64,000 nt of DNA from S34-282 sp034422075 (GCA_034422075.1 DAOUJX010000006.1:1-64000); one strand, 5' to 3'. Numbered from the stretch's first letter, positions 8,632-16,971 are shown. A program made the numbers and translations. Notes: generated from the letters alone by a model not told the origin.

Positions 8632-9698
8632 GCGACCGCCTCCCGGAGTAACCGCGCCTGCTCGTCTTCCAGCAGCGCTGTGATGACGCGGTCGAGCTTG
8701 CCGGCAAGTATGTCGTCGAGGCCATGGACTGTGAGGCCGACGCGATGGTCGGTCAGCCGGTCCTGCGGGAAGTTGTACGTACGCACCTTCTCGGAGCGCT
8801 CGCCCGTGCCGACCTGCGAGCGGCGCAACTGGCCGGTCCGTTCCTGCTCCTCACGCAGCTGCTGCTCCAAGAGGCGGGAGCGGAGAACGGTCATCGCCTT
8901 GGTCTTGTTCTTCAGCTGCGAGCGCTCGTCCTGCGAGGTGACGGTGAGGCCGGTAGGCAAGTGAACGATGCGCACCGCAGTGGCCACCTTGTTGACATTC
9001 TGGCCGCCCGGGCCGCCCGAGTGGTAGATGTCGATGCGCAGGTCGGCGTCCGCAATCTCAACGTCCACCTCCTCCGCCTCGGGGAGGACGGCAACCGTGG
9101 CGGTGGAGGTGTGGATGCGCCCCTGCGCCTCCGTAGTAGGCACGCGCTGGACGCGATGCACCCCGCTCTCGTGCTTGAGGCGCCCAAACGCGCCGTGCCC
9201 GTCCACCTCGAAGACGATTTCCTTGAAACCGCCCTGCTCGGTAATGCTGGAGCTAACGACGTCGACACGCCAGCTGTGTTCCTGGGCGTAGCGGGTGTAC
9301 ATACGGTAGAGGTCGGCGGAAAAGAGCGCCGCCTCGTCGCCGCCCGTCCCTGCGCGAACCTCCACGATGGCCTTCTTGTCGTCGTTCGGATCCTTGGGCG
9401 CTAGCGCTTGGGTCAGCTCCCCTTCCAACGCCGCGACGCGCTCCGATAGCGTGGCGTGCTCCGCCTCTGCCAGCTCCGCGAGGTCGAGGTCGTCGTCATT
9501 GGTGAGAGCGGCAGCCTCCTCGAGCGCACTCTTCGCCTCCTCAAGGCGCCCGTGCAGCAACACGACGGGCTGCAGTTCCGCGCGCTCCTTGGCAAGCTTG
9601 CCAACCCGCTCAGGGTCGGAGACGACATCAGGCTGTCCGAGCATCTCTTCAATCTCGGCGTTGCGCGCAATGATGGTCGCAAGCCTGTCGTTCGCCAT
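8628..9698 (-). CDS. prfA: Peptide chain release factor 1
   Basis: Class I release factor reading UAA/UAG. The catalytic GGQ sits in SGGPGGQNVNK, and the stop-codon-reading PxT motif appears as PTT in RVPTTEAQGRIHTST. The protein is 356 aa from the ATG at 9698 (MANDRLATIIARNAE); an upstream frame to 9722 is open but unsupported. That this factor does not read UGA fits with UGA being available for recoding in this genome. A hairpin (AGCCCCC/GGGGGCT, 9714-9732) lies just upstream. Confidence 0.96.
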   Translation of the reverse strand: MANDRLATIIARNAEIEEMLGQPDVVSDPERVGKLAKERAELQPVVLLHGRLEEAKSALEEAAALTNDDDLDLAELAEAEHATLSERVAALEGELTQALAPKDPNDDKKAIVEVRAGTGGDEAALFSADLYRMYTRYAQEHSWRVDVVSSSITEQGGFKEIVFEVDGHGAFGRLKHESGVHRVQRVPTTEAQGRIHTSTATVAVLPEAEEVDVEIADADLRIDIYHSGGPGGQNVNKVATAVRIVHLPTGLTVTSQDERSQLKNKTKAMTVLRSRLLEQQLREEQERTGQLRRSQVGTGERSEKVRTYNFPQDRLTDHRVGLTVHGLDDILAGKLDRVITALLEDEQARLLREAVA

Positions 9699-9713
9699 GG
9701 CCTTACACCACAA

Positions 9714-9732
9714 AGCCCCCAAGGAGGGGGCT
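9714..9732 (-). promoter_or_regulatory. Hairpin in the prfA leader
   Basis: A perfect 7-bp stem (AGCCCCC 9714-9720, GGGGGCT 9726-9732) with a 5-nt loop, 16 nt upstream of the prfA start. On the minus strand it is followed by TTTG. It could be a leader regulatory structure or a copy of the GC-rich hairpins seen elsewhere in this window. Confidence 0.4.
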
Positions 9733-9787
9733 ACTAGAGAAGTATACCACCGGGGCTCGCACGGACGGTTGCCGTTACACTATAGGC

Positions 9788-11179
9788 GTGACGTCACTGC
9801 TATCGACCCGGCCTCGCAAGCGGCTACTGTTGGCGCTGCGCGCCGTGGTCGCCACAACTTTGCTCATTGCCGGGCTAACAGGCCTCGTGCGCGGCCAGTC
9901 GAGCGGCGGCGAAGCTGTCCTCATTCACCTGGACGATGCCGTCAACCCGACGACTGCCTCCTTTCTGGCCGGTGCGCTAGAAGAAGCGGTAGAGAACGGT
10001 GCGGTCGTAGCCATCGTGCGCATCGACACGCCGGGCGGGCGCGTTGATGCGATGCGAGATATGGTCACCAGCCTGCTCGACGCCCAATTGCCGACTGTCG
10101 CCTATATCTCGCCTGCGGGAGCACGCGCGGCATCGGCGGGAACGTTTGTCACGGCGGCGGCGCACGTTGCGGCGATGGCGCCGGGCACCAACATAGGCGC
10201 CGCCTCACCCGTTGACACAACGGGCGAGGATCTGCCGGAGACGCTCGAGGGCAAGACGACGGAGGATCTGGCGGCGTTCATTCGCGAGGTCGCCGCCCTG
10301 CGAGGGCGCAACGCCGGCGCGCTAGAGGAAGCAGTACGCGAGGCCAAAGCCTACGGCGCTTCCGAAGCCGCCGAGCTAGGCGTCGTCGACCTAGTAGCAG
10401 TGGACGTGCCCGACCTATTGCGCCAGATTGACGGGCGCGCCTTCACCGTCAAAGCGGCTGACGGCAGCGAGACGACGGTGACATTGCTGACAACAGGCCT
10501 AACGGTGACGGAGGTGCGCCCCACGCTGCTTAGCCGGATGCAGTCATTCCTTGCCGACCCCAGCATTGCCTACCTGTTACTCTCGCTCGGGTGGGTGCTG
10601 CTATGGGTGGAGGCGATAAGCGGCTTCTCCACTATCGTCGCTGGGCTGACGGGCGCTCTGCTGATGGGATTGGGCTTCGTGGGGCTGGTCAACCTGCCGT
10701 CGCAGTGGCTGGGCGCAGCGCTCATCGCGGCTGGAGTACTGCTGACCATCGGCGAGCTCAACGTGGATGGATTCGGCGTGCTGGGGGGCGCGGCGATCAT
10801 TGCCTTCATCGCCGGCTCCGTCGTCCTTCTGCTCCACTTCGGGACGCCGACGCCCGTGTGGAGTGGGCAGACGATCAACCTCGCCCTGTTTGTCCCGATC
10901 GTGAGCATTGTCACCGTAGGCGGCGGGCTAATGGTCTACAACATCGTCACCGCCCGGCGGCGCAAGTATCCTGTCGTTGCGCGGCGTATGCTTGTTGGAG
11001 CAACCGGGCGCACCAAGACGGCCTTATCGCCGGAAGGCGGCGTGTTCGTTCACGGGGAGGACTGGCGCGGCAGGCTGGTAGGCGGTGGGCGCATCGAACG
11101 CGGGACTGAGGTCCGCATCGTCGGGGTGGACGGAGCCACGCTCCTCGTCACCCCTGCAGCAGAAGGGACTGGAACGTAG
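9788..11179 (+). CDS. NfeD-family membrane-bound serine protease (ClpP-class)
   Basis: The 463-aa protein has an N-terminal signal/TM segment (about 13-33), a ClpP/SppA-like protease domain (about 40-235), several TM helices (about 255-385) and a C-terminal OB-fold domain (about 400-460). The catalytic serine is in ARAASAGT and the likely lysine is in EGKTTEDL, a Ser-Lys dyad. Family members cleave the hydrophobic C-terminus of partner slipins. It uses GTG with no ribosome site and a TACACT -10-like box ending 7 nt before it, so it may be leaderless. The slipin gene follows 36 bp on, the classic pairing. Confidence 0.9.
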   Translation: MTSLLSTRPRKRLLLALRAVVATTLLIAGLTGLVRGQSSGGEAVLIHLDDAVNPTTASFLAGALEEAVENGAVVAIVRIDTPGGRVDAMRDMVTSLLDAQLPTVAYISPAGARAASAGTFVTAAAHVAAMAPGTNIGAASPVDTTGEDLPETLEGKTTEDLAAFIREVAALRGRNAGALEEAVREAKAYGASEAAELGVVDLVAVDVPDLLRQIDGRAFTVKAADGSETTVTLLTTGLTVTEVRPTLLSRMQSFLADPSIAYLLLSLGWVLLWVEAISGFSTIVAGLTGALLMGLGFVGLVNLPSQWLGAALIAAGVLLTIGELNVDGFGVLGGAAIIAFIAGSVVLLLHFGTPTPVWSGQTINLALFVPIVSIVTVGGGLMVYNIVTARRRKYPVVARRMLVGATGRTKTALSPEGGVFVHGEDWRGRLVGGGRIERGTEVRIVGVDGATLLVTPAAEGTGT

Positions 11180-11215
11180 CGAGAGAAGAGAGCGAGACGT
11201 TAAGGAGGATCTCAA

Positions 11216-12085
11216 ATGGTCTGGGGAGTAAACGTCATAAAGCAGTACGAGCGCATGATCGTGTTCACGTTCGGGCAGTACTCGGGGGTCCGCGGCCCGG
11301 GACTCCGCTGGCTATGGCCGTTCGTCAACAACGGCTCGTCGCGGGCGGACTTGCGCGAGGTGCCGATCCCGATTCCGCGTCAGACGAGCATTACGCGCGA
11401 CAACGCACCCATCGACATCGACTTCTTCGTCTACATGCGCGTGCTGGAGGACAGGCCGGAGGATACGGTACTGCAGGTGAGCAACTTCGAGGCCGCAGCA
11501 CAGGCGCTCGCCATGACCAGCCTGCGCGCTGTCATCGGCGAGATGGAAATCGACGAGGTGCTCTCCAAGCGCGAGGAGATCAACTCGCGTCTGCAGGTGA
11601 AGCTGGACGAGGTAACAGTGAACTGGGGCGTGAAGGTCACGCGCGTGGAGATACGCGAGGTCGAGCCGCCACGCGACGTGCAGGACGCGATGAACCGCCA
11701 GCTGTCGGCGGAACGCACACGGCGCGCAGCCGTCACTGAAGCGGAGGGCGAGCGCGACGCGGAGGTGAATCGTGCCGACGGCGAGAAGCGCGGCGCGATC
11801 TTGCGCGCGGAAGGCGCGCGCGAGTCGGCCATCCTTACTGCAGAGGGCGACCGTCAGGCAACAATACTGCGCGCGGAAGGGTTCGCGCAGGCGCTCGAGC
11901 GCATCAACGCTGCCGCGAGCCAGGCCGACACGCGCACGATGAGCCTCCAGTACATGGAGACGATGAAGGACATCGGCGCAAGTCCGTCGACCAAGTACAT
12001 CTTCCCAATGGAGTTCACGAACCTGCTTGACCCCATCACCCGAATGACGCGCGGCGAGCGCCCTGACGGAGGGGAAGGAAACTAG
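11216..12085 (+). CDS. Slipin / SPFH (band 7) protein without an N-terminal membrane segment
   Basis: Stomatin-like scaffold of the SPFH family, 289 aa. It starts at INVIKQYER-like sequence (VNVIKQYERMIVFTFGQY), continues through the band 7 domain (about 5-165) and then an Ala/Glu-rich coiled coil (about 160-235, with EAEGERDAEVNRA and repeated RAEG segments). The usual N-terminal hydrophobic hairpin is missing, so membrane attachment would be peripheral or by partner. A strong AAGGAGG lies 7 nt before the ATG. It pairs with the upstream nfeD gene. Confidence 0.92.
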   Translation: MVWGVNVIKQYERMIVFTFGQYSGVRGPGLRWLWPFVNNGSSRADLREVPIPIPRQTSITRDNAPIDIDFFVYMRVLEDRPEDTVLQVSNFEAAAQALAMTSLRAVIGEMEIDEVLSKREEINSRLQVKLDEVTVNWGVKVTRVEIREVEPPRDVQDAMNRQLSAERTRRAAVTEAEGERDAEVNRADGEKRGAILRAEGARESAILTAEGDRQATILRAEGFAQALERINAAASQADTRTMSLQYMETMKDIGASPSTKYIFPMEFTNLLDPITRMTRGERPDGGEGN

Positions 12086-12092
12086 CCGAGGG

Positions 12093-13283
12093 CTAGTTCT
12101 CGACGGCGTTCAAATGCCGCTCGTACGCAAATATGCGCGCGCGGGCATGACCGGTGATTTCGCGGGCGATGCCGTGCTGCTCCAGCACCATCATCGCCGA
12201 TGAAACGGCGGGGAAGGAGAGCCCCGTTCGGTTGCTCGCCTCGGTGATCGAGAGAATCGGGCACTCCTTCAGCGCCTCGTGCAGCCGAAGGGCGGATGCC
12301 GCACGGCGTCCGGCGTCGCGCTCGATGGCCGCGCCGTCATTCGCGAACACCTCTGACAGCCGCCGCGACGCCTCCGTTGCGTGCTCAGCCGTCTCACGCA
12401 CGCCATCGACGAAGTAGGCCAGCCATGCCTCCCAATCGCCCGAACCCTGCGCCGCATTCAGCAGGTCGTAGTAGTCGCCGCGGCGGCGCAGGAAGTGGCG
12501 GCTCAGATAGAGCAGCGGTTGGCGCAGCACTCCCGCCTGGCACAGCACGAGCGTGACGAGCAGCCGCCCGATGCGGCCGTTGCCTTCCACGAAGGGGTGG
12601 ATGGCCTCGAATTGAGCGTGAGCTAACCCTGCGCGCACTAGCACCGGCAAGCCCCAGCTGCGAGCGCTTAAGAAGGACTCCAACGCCCCCATGCAGTCGG
12701 GGACGGCAGCGGGCGGCGTCGGGACGTGGCGGGCGGTGGCAGGGTTCGGCCCGCCACCCCGCACCTGTACTCGCCGGAACTCACCGGGTGAACACTGCGC
12801 GTTCCTGTCGTGCGCGAATAGGACCGCATGCATCTCGCGCAGCAGCCGGTTCGACAGCGGAATCCCCTCCTCCAGGCGGGATAGTCCGTGTTGCAAGGCG
12901 GCTACGCAACCGGCGGCCTCAGCTGCAGCGAGCGGCGCCGCCGGCGTCCCGTCCACCTCGTAGAGCAGCAGGTCAGACAGCGACGCTTCGACCCCCTCGA
13001 TCTGCGAGGATAGTACGGCCTCCTTGCGGACGCAGGTATCAACGAAGACGCCCGGATCCGGCAACTGCATTGCGGCGCCGTCGAGCCTGCCGATAGCGAG
13101 CGTCGCGTCCTCGAGCGCCTGTTGCAGCGGCCCATCAAGCGCGATCGGCGGCGACGGCGGCAGCGCATCCGGGACGAAGGCGCGCACCTCCTCGCCCCCC
13201 ACTCTTGCCGTCTCGTATCGCCCTACTGTCTCACGCCGCACCGACGCTACCCCATTACAAGAAGTCGAATACCGCGCGCCCAA
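12093..13283 (-). CDS. Fic-family protein (AMP/NMP transferase) with N-terminal inhibitory motif and C-terminal winged helix
   Basis: Transfers AMP (or another NMP) to target hydroxyls. The core HPFVEGNGRIGR (near residue 230) has the catalytic His and anion-binding Asn-Gly-Arg; an upstream SSQIEG matches the (S/T)xxxE(G/N) inhibition helix, so the protein is likely self-inhibited. An N-terminal Fic_N domain precedes it and a winged HTH-like segment (ILSITEASNRTGLSFPAV) ends it. The start is uncertain: TTG 13283 gives the longest form, GTG 13241 is equally possible. A perfect inverted repeat overlaps the promoter side (13284-13308). Confidence 0.9.
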   Translation of the reverse strand: MGARYSTSCNGVASVRRETVGRYETARVGGEEVRAFVPDALPPSPPIALDGPLQQALEDATLAIGRLDGAAMQLPDPGVFVDTCVRKEAVLSSQIEGVEASLSDLLLYEVDGTPAAPLAAAEAAGCVAALQHGLSRLEEGIPLSNRLLREMHAVLFAHDRNAQCSPGEFRRVQVRGGGPNPATARHVPTPPAAVPDCMGALESFLSARSWGLPVLVRAGLAHAQFEAIHPFVEGNGRIGRLLVTLVLCQAGVLRQPLLYLSRHFLRRRGDYYDLLNAAQGSGDWEAWLAYFVDGVRETAEHATEASRRLSEVFANDGAAIERDAGRRAASALRLHEALKECPILSITEASNRTGLSFPAVSSAMMVLEQHGIAREITGHARARIFAYERHLNAVEN

Positions 13284-13308
13284 TTAAACGTTAGCGGGGA
13301 ACGTTTAA
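13284..13308. promoter_or_regulatory. Perfect inverted repeat, candidate operator of the fic gene
   Basis: TTAAACGTT (13284-13292) and AACGTTTAA (13300-13308) form a perfect 9-bp inverted repeat with a 7-nt spacer, immediately upstream of the fic coding region. Because the Fic protein carries a winged helix, autoregulation through this site is plausible but inferred. Confidence 0.55.
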
Positions 13309-13352
13309 CAACGGAGTTGGATCGCGGGAGTGGCGGGGATGCGTAGGAAGTC

Positions 13353-13907
13353 TTAGAGCACTTCTTCCAGCAGATCTATGAACTTCTCCTTGTTGAGCAG
13401 GCCGGAGAAGCTGCGGTGGACGGCGCCGTCCGGGGTCAGGAAGATGGTGGTGGGCATGCCAAGAACTTCGAAATCACGGACAACCATCTCCTCGAACGTG
13501 GTGCCCGAGGGGTAGGTGATGCCCAGCTCGTCAAGCAGTGCCTGGCCGTCCTCACGCGTGCCCAGCAGCATGAAGGGGCCGATGTCTATACCAACGAGCA
13601 GGAAGTCGTCCGCACGCTCGTCATAGACCTCTTGGAAGTGCGGCATCTCGGCGCGGCAGGGGGGGCACAAGCCTGCCCAGAAGTTGAGGACGATCGGCTT
13701 GTCCGTGCGCTCAATCAACCGATGGAGGCTTACCTCCTCGCCACCAAAGACGTCCTGATTGTTGTAGGCGACGATGGTCACGTCGGGGACGCTAATCTCA
13801 GCATCGCTGCTGCCATTGCCGCCACCACAGGCGGAGCCAGCCCCAACGGTCGCCAGCGCGAGCACCAGCAGGGCGGCGCGGGCGCCTCTACGAAGACGCG
13901 GGGTCAT
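13353..13907 (-). CDS. TlpA/ResA-like thioredoxin-fold lipoprotein
   Basis: Extracytoplasmic thiol-disulfide protein, 184 aa. It has a basic signal sequence with a lipobox-like ending (VGAGSAC) so it is probably lipid-anchored, then a Gly/Ser-rich linker and an AhpC/TSA-Redoxin domain. The redox motif is WAGLCPPCRAEMP (about residue 80), followed by GMPTTIFL with the cis-proline. It begins with an ATG overlapping the stop of the DUF3179 gene (ATGA, 13904-13907), so the two are coupled; it may reduce or oxidise that protein's U/C pair. Confidence 0.9.
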   Translation of the reverse strand: MTPRLRRGARAALLVLALATVGAGSACGGGNGSSDAEISVPDVTIVAYNNQDVFGGEEVSLHRLIERTDKPIVLNFWAGLCPPCRAEMPHFQEVYDERADDFLLVGIDIGPFMLLGTREDGQALLDELGITYPSGTTFEEMVVRDFEVLGMPTTIFLTPDGAVHRSFSGLLNKEKFIDLLEEVL

Positions 13908-15031
13908 GCCCCGTCCTCCGGCGCGTGCAGTTCAGTGTCAGGGTAGAAATCGCTCCATGCAAACCAGAAGGAGACGAAGGAGCGGAGCTGCTGCAAGCGT
14001 TCACCCTTGAGCGGACCCGCGCTAGCCGAGCCGCTGAGGAGCGACCACGTTGAGCCGGTTTCGACGTCGCGCATAGCCTGTTGGTCAGGCTCGAATGTCA
14101 GGACACGTCCATCGGCGGGTGTGCGGCTGTAGACCGCGCTCGCAGCGGAATTGGGGTCGAACACGACGACGATGGGCTGATCGCTGTAGGTGTCGTTGAC
14201 GACGGGAGCAGATAGGAGTGAGCTGAAGTCGTAGGCGCGGGCGGTCTCGCCCCAATCGAGGCCGACAACGAGCTCTTTCGGCGGCAGGCGGTCGTCGGGA
14301 TTGGTCTCGCCCTGTATGCCCGCTGAGTTGCGCAGGTAGTAGTCGTAGTACGGGTCGATTCGCGGCCCGCCGGAGAGGGAGCGATCGAGCAGCAGCGTGT
14401 CGGGGTGCTCCATCGACCAGCGCTCCCACGTCGTCAGTTGCGCAGGCAGCAGTTCCAGCTCCGTACCGGTTAGCGGCCCCTCGACCGCTTCGGTGAGGAA
14501 CTGGCTCCAGAGCGTGTCGGTCTGATGATCGTAGAGCACCACGGCGTTCATGATCAGTTTACCGGATACGCCGAAGGTGAGTTCCTTTCCCTCTATCTCG
14601 CGGGCAAAGACCATGCCCGTAAAGCAGAGCGGTCACCATGTCACCACGATGGGTCTGCCGCCGACAGTGTCGTTGACGACCTCGTGGGAAGAGAGCTGCG
14701 AGGTGGAGTAGGCGCGGTGGTCGCCGTCGATGGAGACGCCGATGACGAGGTCTTGCGGCACCATTTGAGCGTCAGCCTCCGCGCCGCTGACGAATATGGG
14801 ATTGAGGATGGCGGGAATGGCATCCTTGGGCAGCACCGTCCTGATGTCGAGCGAGCGGGCGGGCGTTGGCGTTGGCAGCGGCGCAATCGTGGGAGTCACC
14901 GTTGCAGGCGGCGTGGGCGTGGGCTCATCGCCGCCGTCGGACGTGGTGCAAGAGACGGCGGATAGTAGGGCAATCGCACCGAACGCTACGGCGGCAGGGA
15001 GACCGCCGCGAGGCGGTGCTAGACGGCGCAC
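13904..15031 (-). CDS. DUF3179 lipoprotein, probable selenoprotein (in-frame UGA at codon 133)
   Basis: Read conventionally this locus gives two pieces, 14633-15031 and 13904-14614, but they lie in one frame separated by a TGA (14633-14635) and together make one 375-aa DUF3179 protein. The first piece has a signal with lipobox-like AVSC, a Pro/Thr linker and the DUF3179 start VIGVSIDGDHRAY; it reaches HEVVNDTVGGRPIVVTW. The UGA then falls exactly where the family has the first Cys of its T-Y-C-P-L-C motif, giving U-P-L-C, and the family sequence resumes (ELTFGVSGKL, LWSQ). A SECIS-like hairpin follows (14601-14619). It overlaps the reductase gene by 13 nt and is coupled to the TlpA-like gene. 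The function of DUF3179 is unknown; the CxxC/UxxC pair suggests redox. A decayed gene is the alternative. Confidence 0.82.
14601..14619 (-). promoter_or_regulatory. Bacterial-type SECIS-like hairpin after the UGA
   Basis: On the minus strand CGGGCA (14619-14614) pairs perfectly with TGCCCG (14606-14601) around a 7-nt loop UGGUCUU. The stem begins 13 nt after the UGA; the loop contains GGUCU, as in the well-known E. coli fdhF SECIS apical loop, where the stem begins about 11 nt after UGA. Position, stem length and loop fit a SelB-binding element. Confidence 0.75.
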
Positions 15032-16794
15032 TCGCCCTCGCCGCGCTCCAGCTTGTAAAGCACCGTCTTGCCCCAGTCCATGTAGAAGTCGAGCGTGTCC
15101 TTGGAGAGCGGACCTATCTCCTTGAACTCGGCGAGTATGGCCTCGAATGCGTCGAGCCCCACACGCTGGACGAAGTCGTTGAACTCCTCGCCCTGCGTGC
15201 GCTGGTCCTGGTAGTAGTCGAGCACCCGGCGCACGGCGGAAGGGACGTGCTTAGAGGGCACCTTGACCTTGACGCGGTTGCCGTAGGCCAGCTGCCCTTC
15301 GTCATAGTGGCCGCCCAGGTAGACCTCGAACGCCGGTATCTGGTTGCCATCCGGCCCCTTGATCGATGCGCCCTGAAAGCCGATGTGCGCCAGGTGATGG
15401 CGTCCGCAACCGTTGGGACACCCCGACGCCTTTATGTGTAGCTTCTTGACGAGCGGATCCTCCAGCAAGCCGTTCCAGCCGGCCATCGCGTCGGTGATCG
15501 CGCGATTGAGGCCCATCGACGACGTGATGCCCAGCTTGCACGAGTCGGTGCCCGGGCAAGCGGTCACATCGCTAATCGTGTGGACCTCTGCATCACCGAG
15601 GCCGATCCGCTCAAGCCCCTGCCAGACATCGTGAAGCTTGCCATCGGGCACCCAGCGCAGCGCGATGTTTTGCTCGGCGCCGAGAGCGATGGTGGAGGAG
15701 CCGTGCTCGCGAGCGAGTGCACCTAGCGCGTGGAACTGCTCGGGTGAGAGGTCGCCACGGGGCACCTTAGCGTAGACGACGTTGTAGCCTTGCTGCGTTT
15801 GGGCGAAGACGTTCGTCTGCTTCCAGAGCATATACGCCTTGACGTCACTGCCCGCGGCCGCGTCAGGGGCAAGAGACGGCGGCTCTTCCTGCGCGAAGGC
15901 CATGAGGGGTATCGGGTCGAAGTCGCCCTTGAGCGCCCACTCCTTCCCCAGCTCTTCTTCAACGAGGGCGCGCACGGCGTCGATGCCCTTGCGGTGGATG
16001 AGCACCTTTATGCGCGCCATCATCTTGTTCTGGCGCAGCTCGTCGGCCTGGTTGAAGACGCGCAGCGCCGCCTCCGAGACGCGCAGGTAGTCATCGACAG
16101 GGACAAATTCGTAGAGCGTCGCGGCCTCCTTGGCCATGATGGAGGTGCCGCCGCCGATGACCATCTTGAAGCCCTTGACGCCGTCGCGAACGCGCGCGAC
16201 GAACCCAAGGTCGTGCATCCCAACGAGCGCCGGGTCGTGCTCGCCCGACGAGAAGGCCGTCTTGAACTTGCGCGGCATCGACTGCGTAACTGGATGGCGA
16301 ACGAAGCGGCGCACAAAGGCGACGAGGTAAGGGGTGATGTCGAAGACCTGCTGAGGGTCGACGCCGATCATGGGGTCGGCGATGACGTTGCGGACGGTGT
16401 TGCCGCACGCCTCGCGCGTACTCAGGCCCGCCTCGCCGAGCACGCGCATGACGGATGCAGCATCTTCCAGCTTGATGTGGTGCAACTGGATGTTCTCACG
16501 AGTGGTGATATGCCCCCTCTTGAGTGGGGCGTAGCGCTCGACGACGTCGGCCATCGCGTCTAGCTGATCGGCAGTGCCGAGTCCGCCGGGAAACTTGATG
16601 CGCATCATCTGAGCGTCAGGCTGGCGCTGTCCGTAGACGCCGCGTCGCAGCCGCCACGGCTGGAACGTTGTTTCGTCAATGGCTCCCGATCGCAGGCGGG
16701 CGAGTTCCGCCTCAAACTCGTCGGGCTCGACCGCGAGGTAGGGGATGACACCCTTGGTGTTATCCATCAGACCGGGTTGAGAGGGGGTGGCCAT
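15019..16794 (-). CDS. Ferredoxin-type assimilatory sulfite/nitrite reductase (siroheme, 4Fe-4S)
   Basis: Six-electron reduction of sulfite to sulfide (or nitrite to ammonia). It is 591 aa with the two ferredoxin-like half-domains and two siroheme-binding regions of the NirA/SirA family. The metal ligands are TACPGTDSCKLG (Cys-x5-Cys) and ASGCPNGCGRHH (Cys-x3-Cys); TRENIQLHH and the Arg/Lys-rich substrate pocket precede them. The ATG at 16794 follows AAGGAG by 5 nt; a frame to 16833 is open but not needed. Family sequence cannot separate sulfite from nitrite, but the upstream Cys-rich leader and attenuator argue for sulfite in cysteine synthesis. Confidence 0.93.
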   Translation of the reverse strand: MATPSQPGLMDNTKGVIPYLAVEPDEFEAELARLRSGAIDETTFQPWRLRRGVYGQRQPDAQMMRIKFPGGLGTADQLDAMADVVERYAPLKRGHITTRENIQLHHIKLEDAASVMRVLGEAGLSTREACGNTVRNVIADPMIGVDPQQVFDITPYLVAFVRRFVRHPVTQSMPRKFKTAFSSGEHDPALVGMHDLGFVARVRDGVKGFKMVIGGGTSIMAKEAATLYEFVPVDDYLRVSEAALRVFNQADELRQNKMMARIKVLIHRKGIDAVRALVEEELGKEWALKGDFDPIPLMAFAQEEPPSLAPDAAAGSDVKAYMLWKQTNVFAQTQQGYNVVYAKVPRGDLSPEQFHALGALAREHGSSTIALGAEQNIALRWVPDGKLHDVWQGLERIGLGDAEVHTISDVTACPGTDSCKLGITSSMGLNRAITDAMAGWNGLLEDPLVKKLHIKASGCPNGCGRHHLAHIGFQGASIKGPDGNQIPAFEVYLGGHYDEGQLAYGNRVKVKVPSKHVPSAVRRVLDYYQDQRTQGEEFNDFVQRVGLDAFEAILAEFKEIGPLSKDTLDFYMDWGKTVLYKLERGEGECAV

Positions 16795-16857
16795 AAGGGC
16801 TCCTTGCCGTTGCACTGACGCTGGCTTCACCAACTAGCACGGGCTCTGATATCAAAA

Positions 16858-16888
16858 GCGCCCCGTGAGCGAGAGCGTCACAGGGCGC
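16858..16888 (-). terminator. Attenuator terminator before the sulfite reductase gene
   Basis: On the minus strand GCGCCCTGTGACGC (16888-16875) pairs with GCTCACGGGGCGC (16870-16858) around a TCTC loop, giving about 13 pairs with one bulge, followed by TTTT (16857-16854). It lies between a short Cys-rich leader ORF and the reductase start. An upstream segment CACTAGGGC (16920-16912) can pair with GCCCTGTG (16886-16879) of its 5' arm as an antiterminator, enclosing a small hairpin at 16892-16907. Confidence 0.75.
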
Positions 16889-16914
16889 AGCACCGCCGCG
16901 GGGCGGTTCCGGCC

Positions 16915-16971
16915 CTAGTGCATCGTGGGACAGCAGCGCTTGTCCATGCGCTTACAGTAGCAGTCGTGCAT
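16915..16971 (-). CDS. Cysteine-rich leader peptide of the sulfite reductase gene
   Basis: An 18-codon ORF reads MHDCYCKRMDKRCCPTMH, with four cysteines including a CC pair near its end; a shorter version from the ATG at 16947 still keeps CC. The stop codon and last His codon lie inside the predicted antiterminator segment. This matches the layout of amino-acid leader peptides: ribosome stalling at Cys codons when Cys-tRNA is scarce would free the antiterminator. No strong ribosome site is seen (GGGCGGG before the ATG). Inferred from sequence only. Confidence 0.65.
   Translation of the reverse strand: MHDCYCKRMDKRCCPTMH

Noticed and set aside
14614..15031. Reading the DUF3179 locus as two separate genes ending and restarting at the TGA
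   Set aside because: The pieces share one frame, the family alignment runs through the TGA at a conserved Cys, and a SECIS-like hairpin follows. Neither half would be a complete domain.
15790..16563. Long plus-strand open frame antisense to the sulfite reductase gene
   Set aside because: Shadow of a high-GC gene; composition is Arg/Ala/Asp-rich with no domain, and the sense frame is a clear enzyme.
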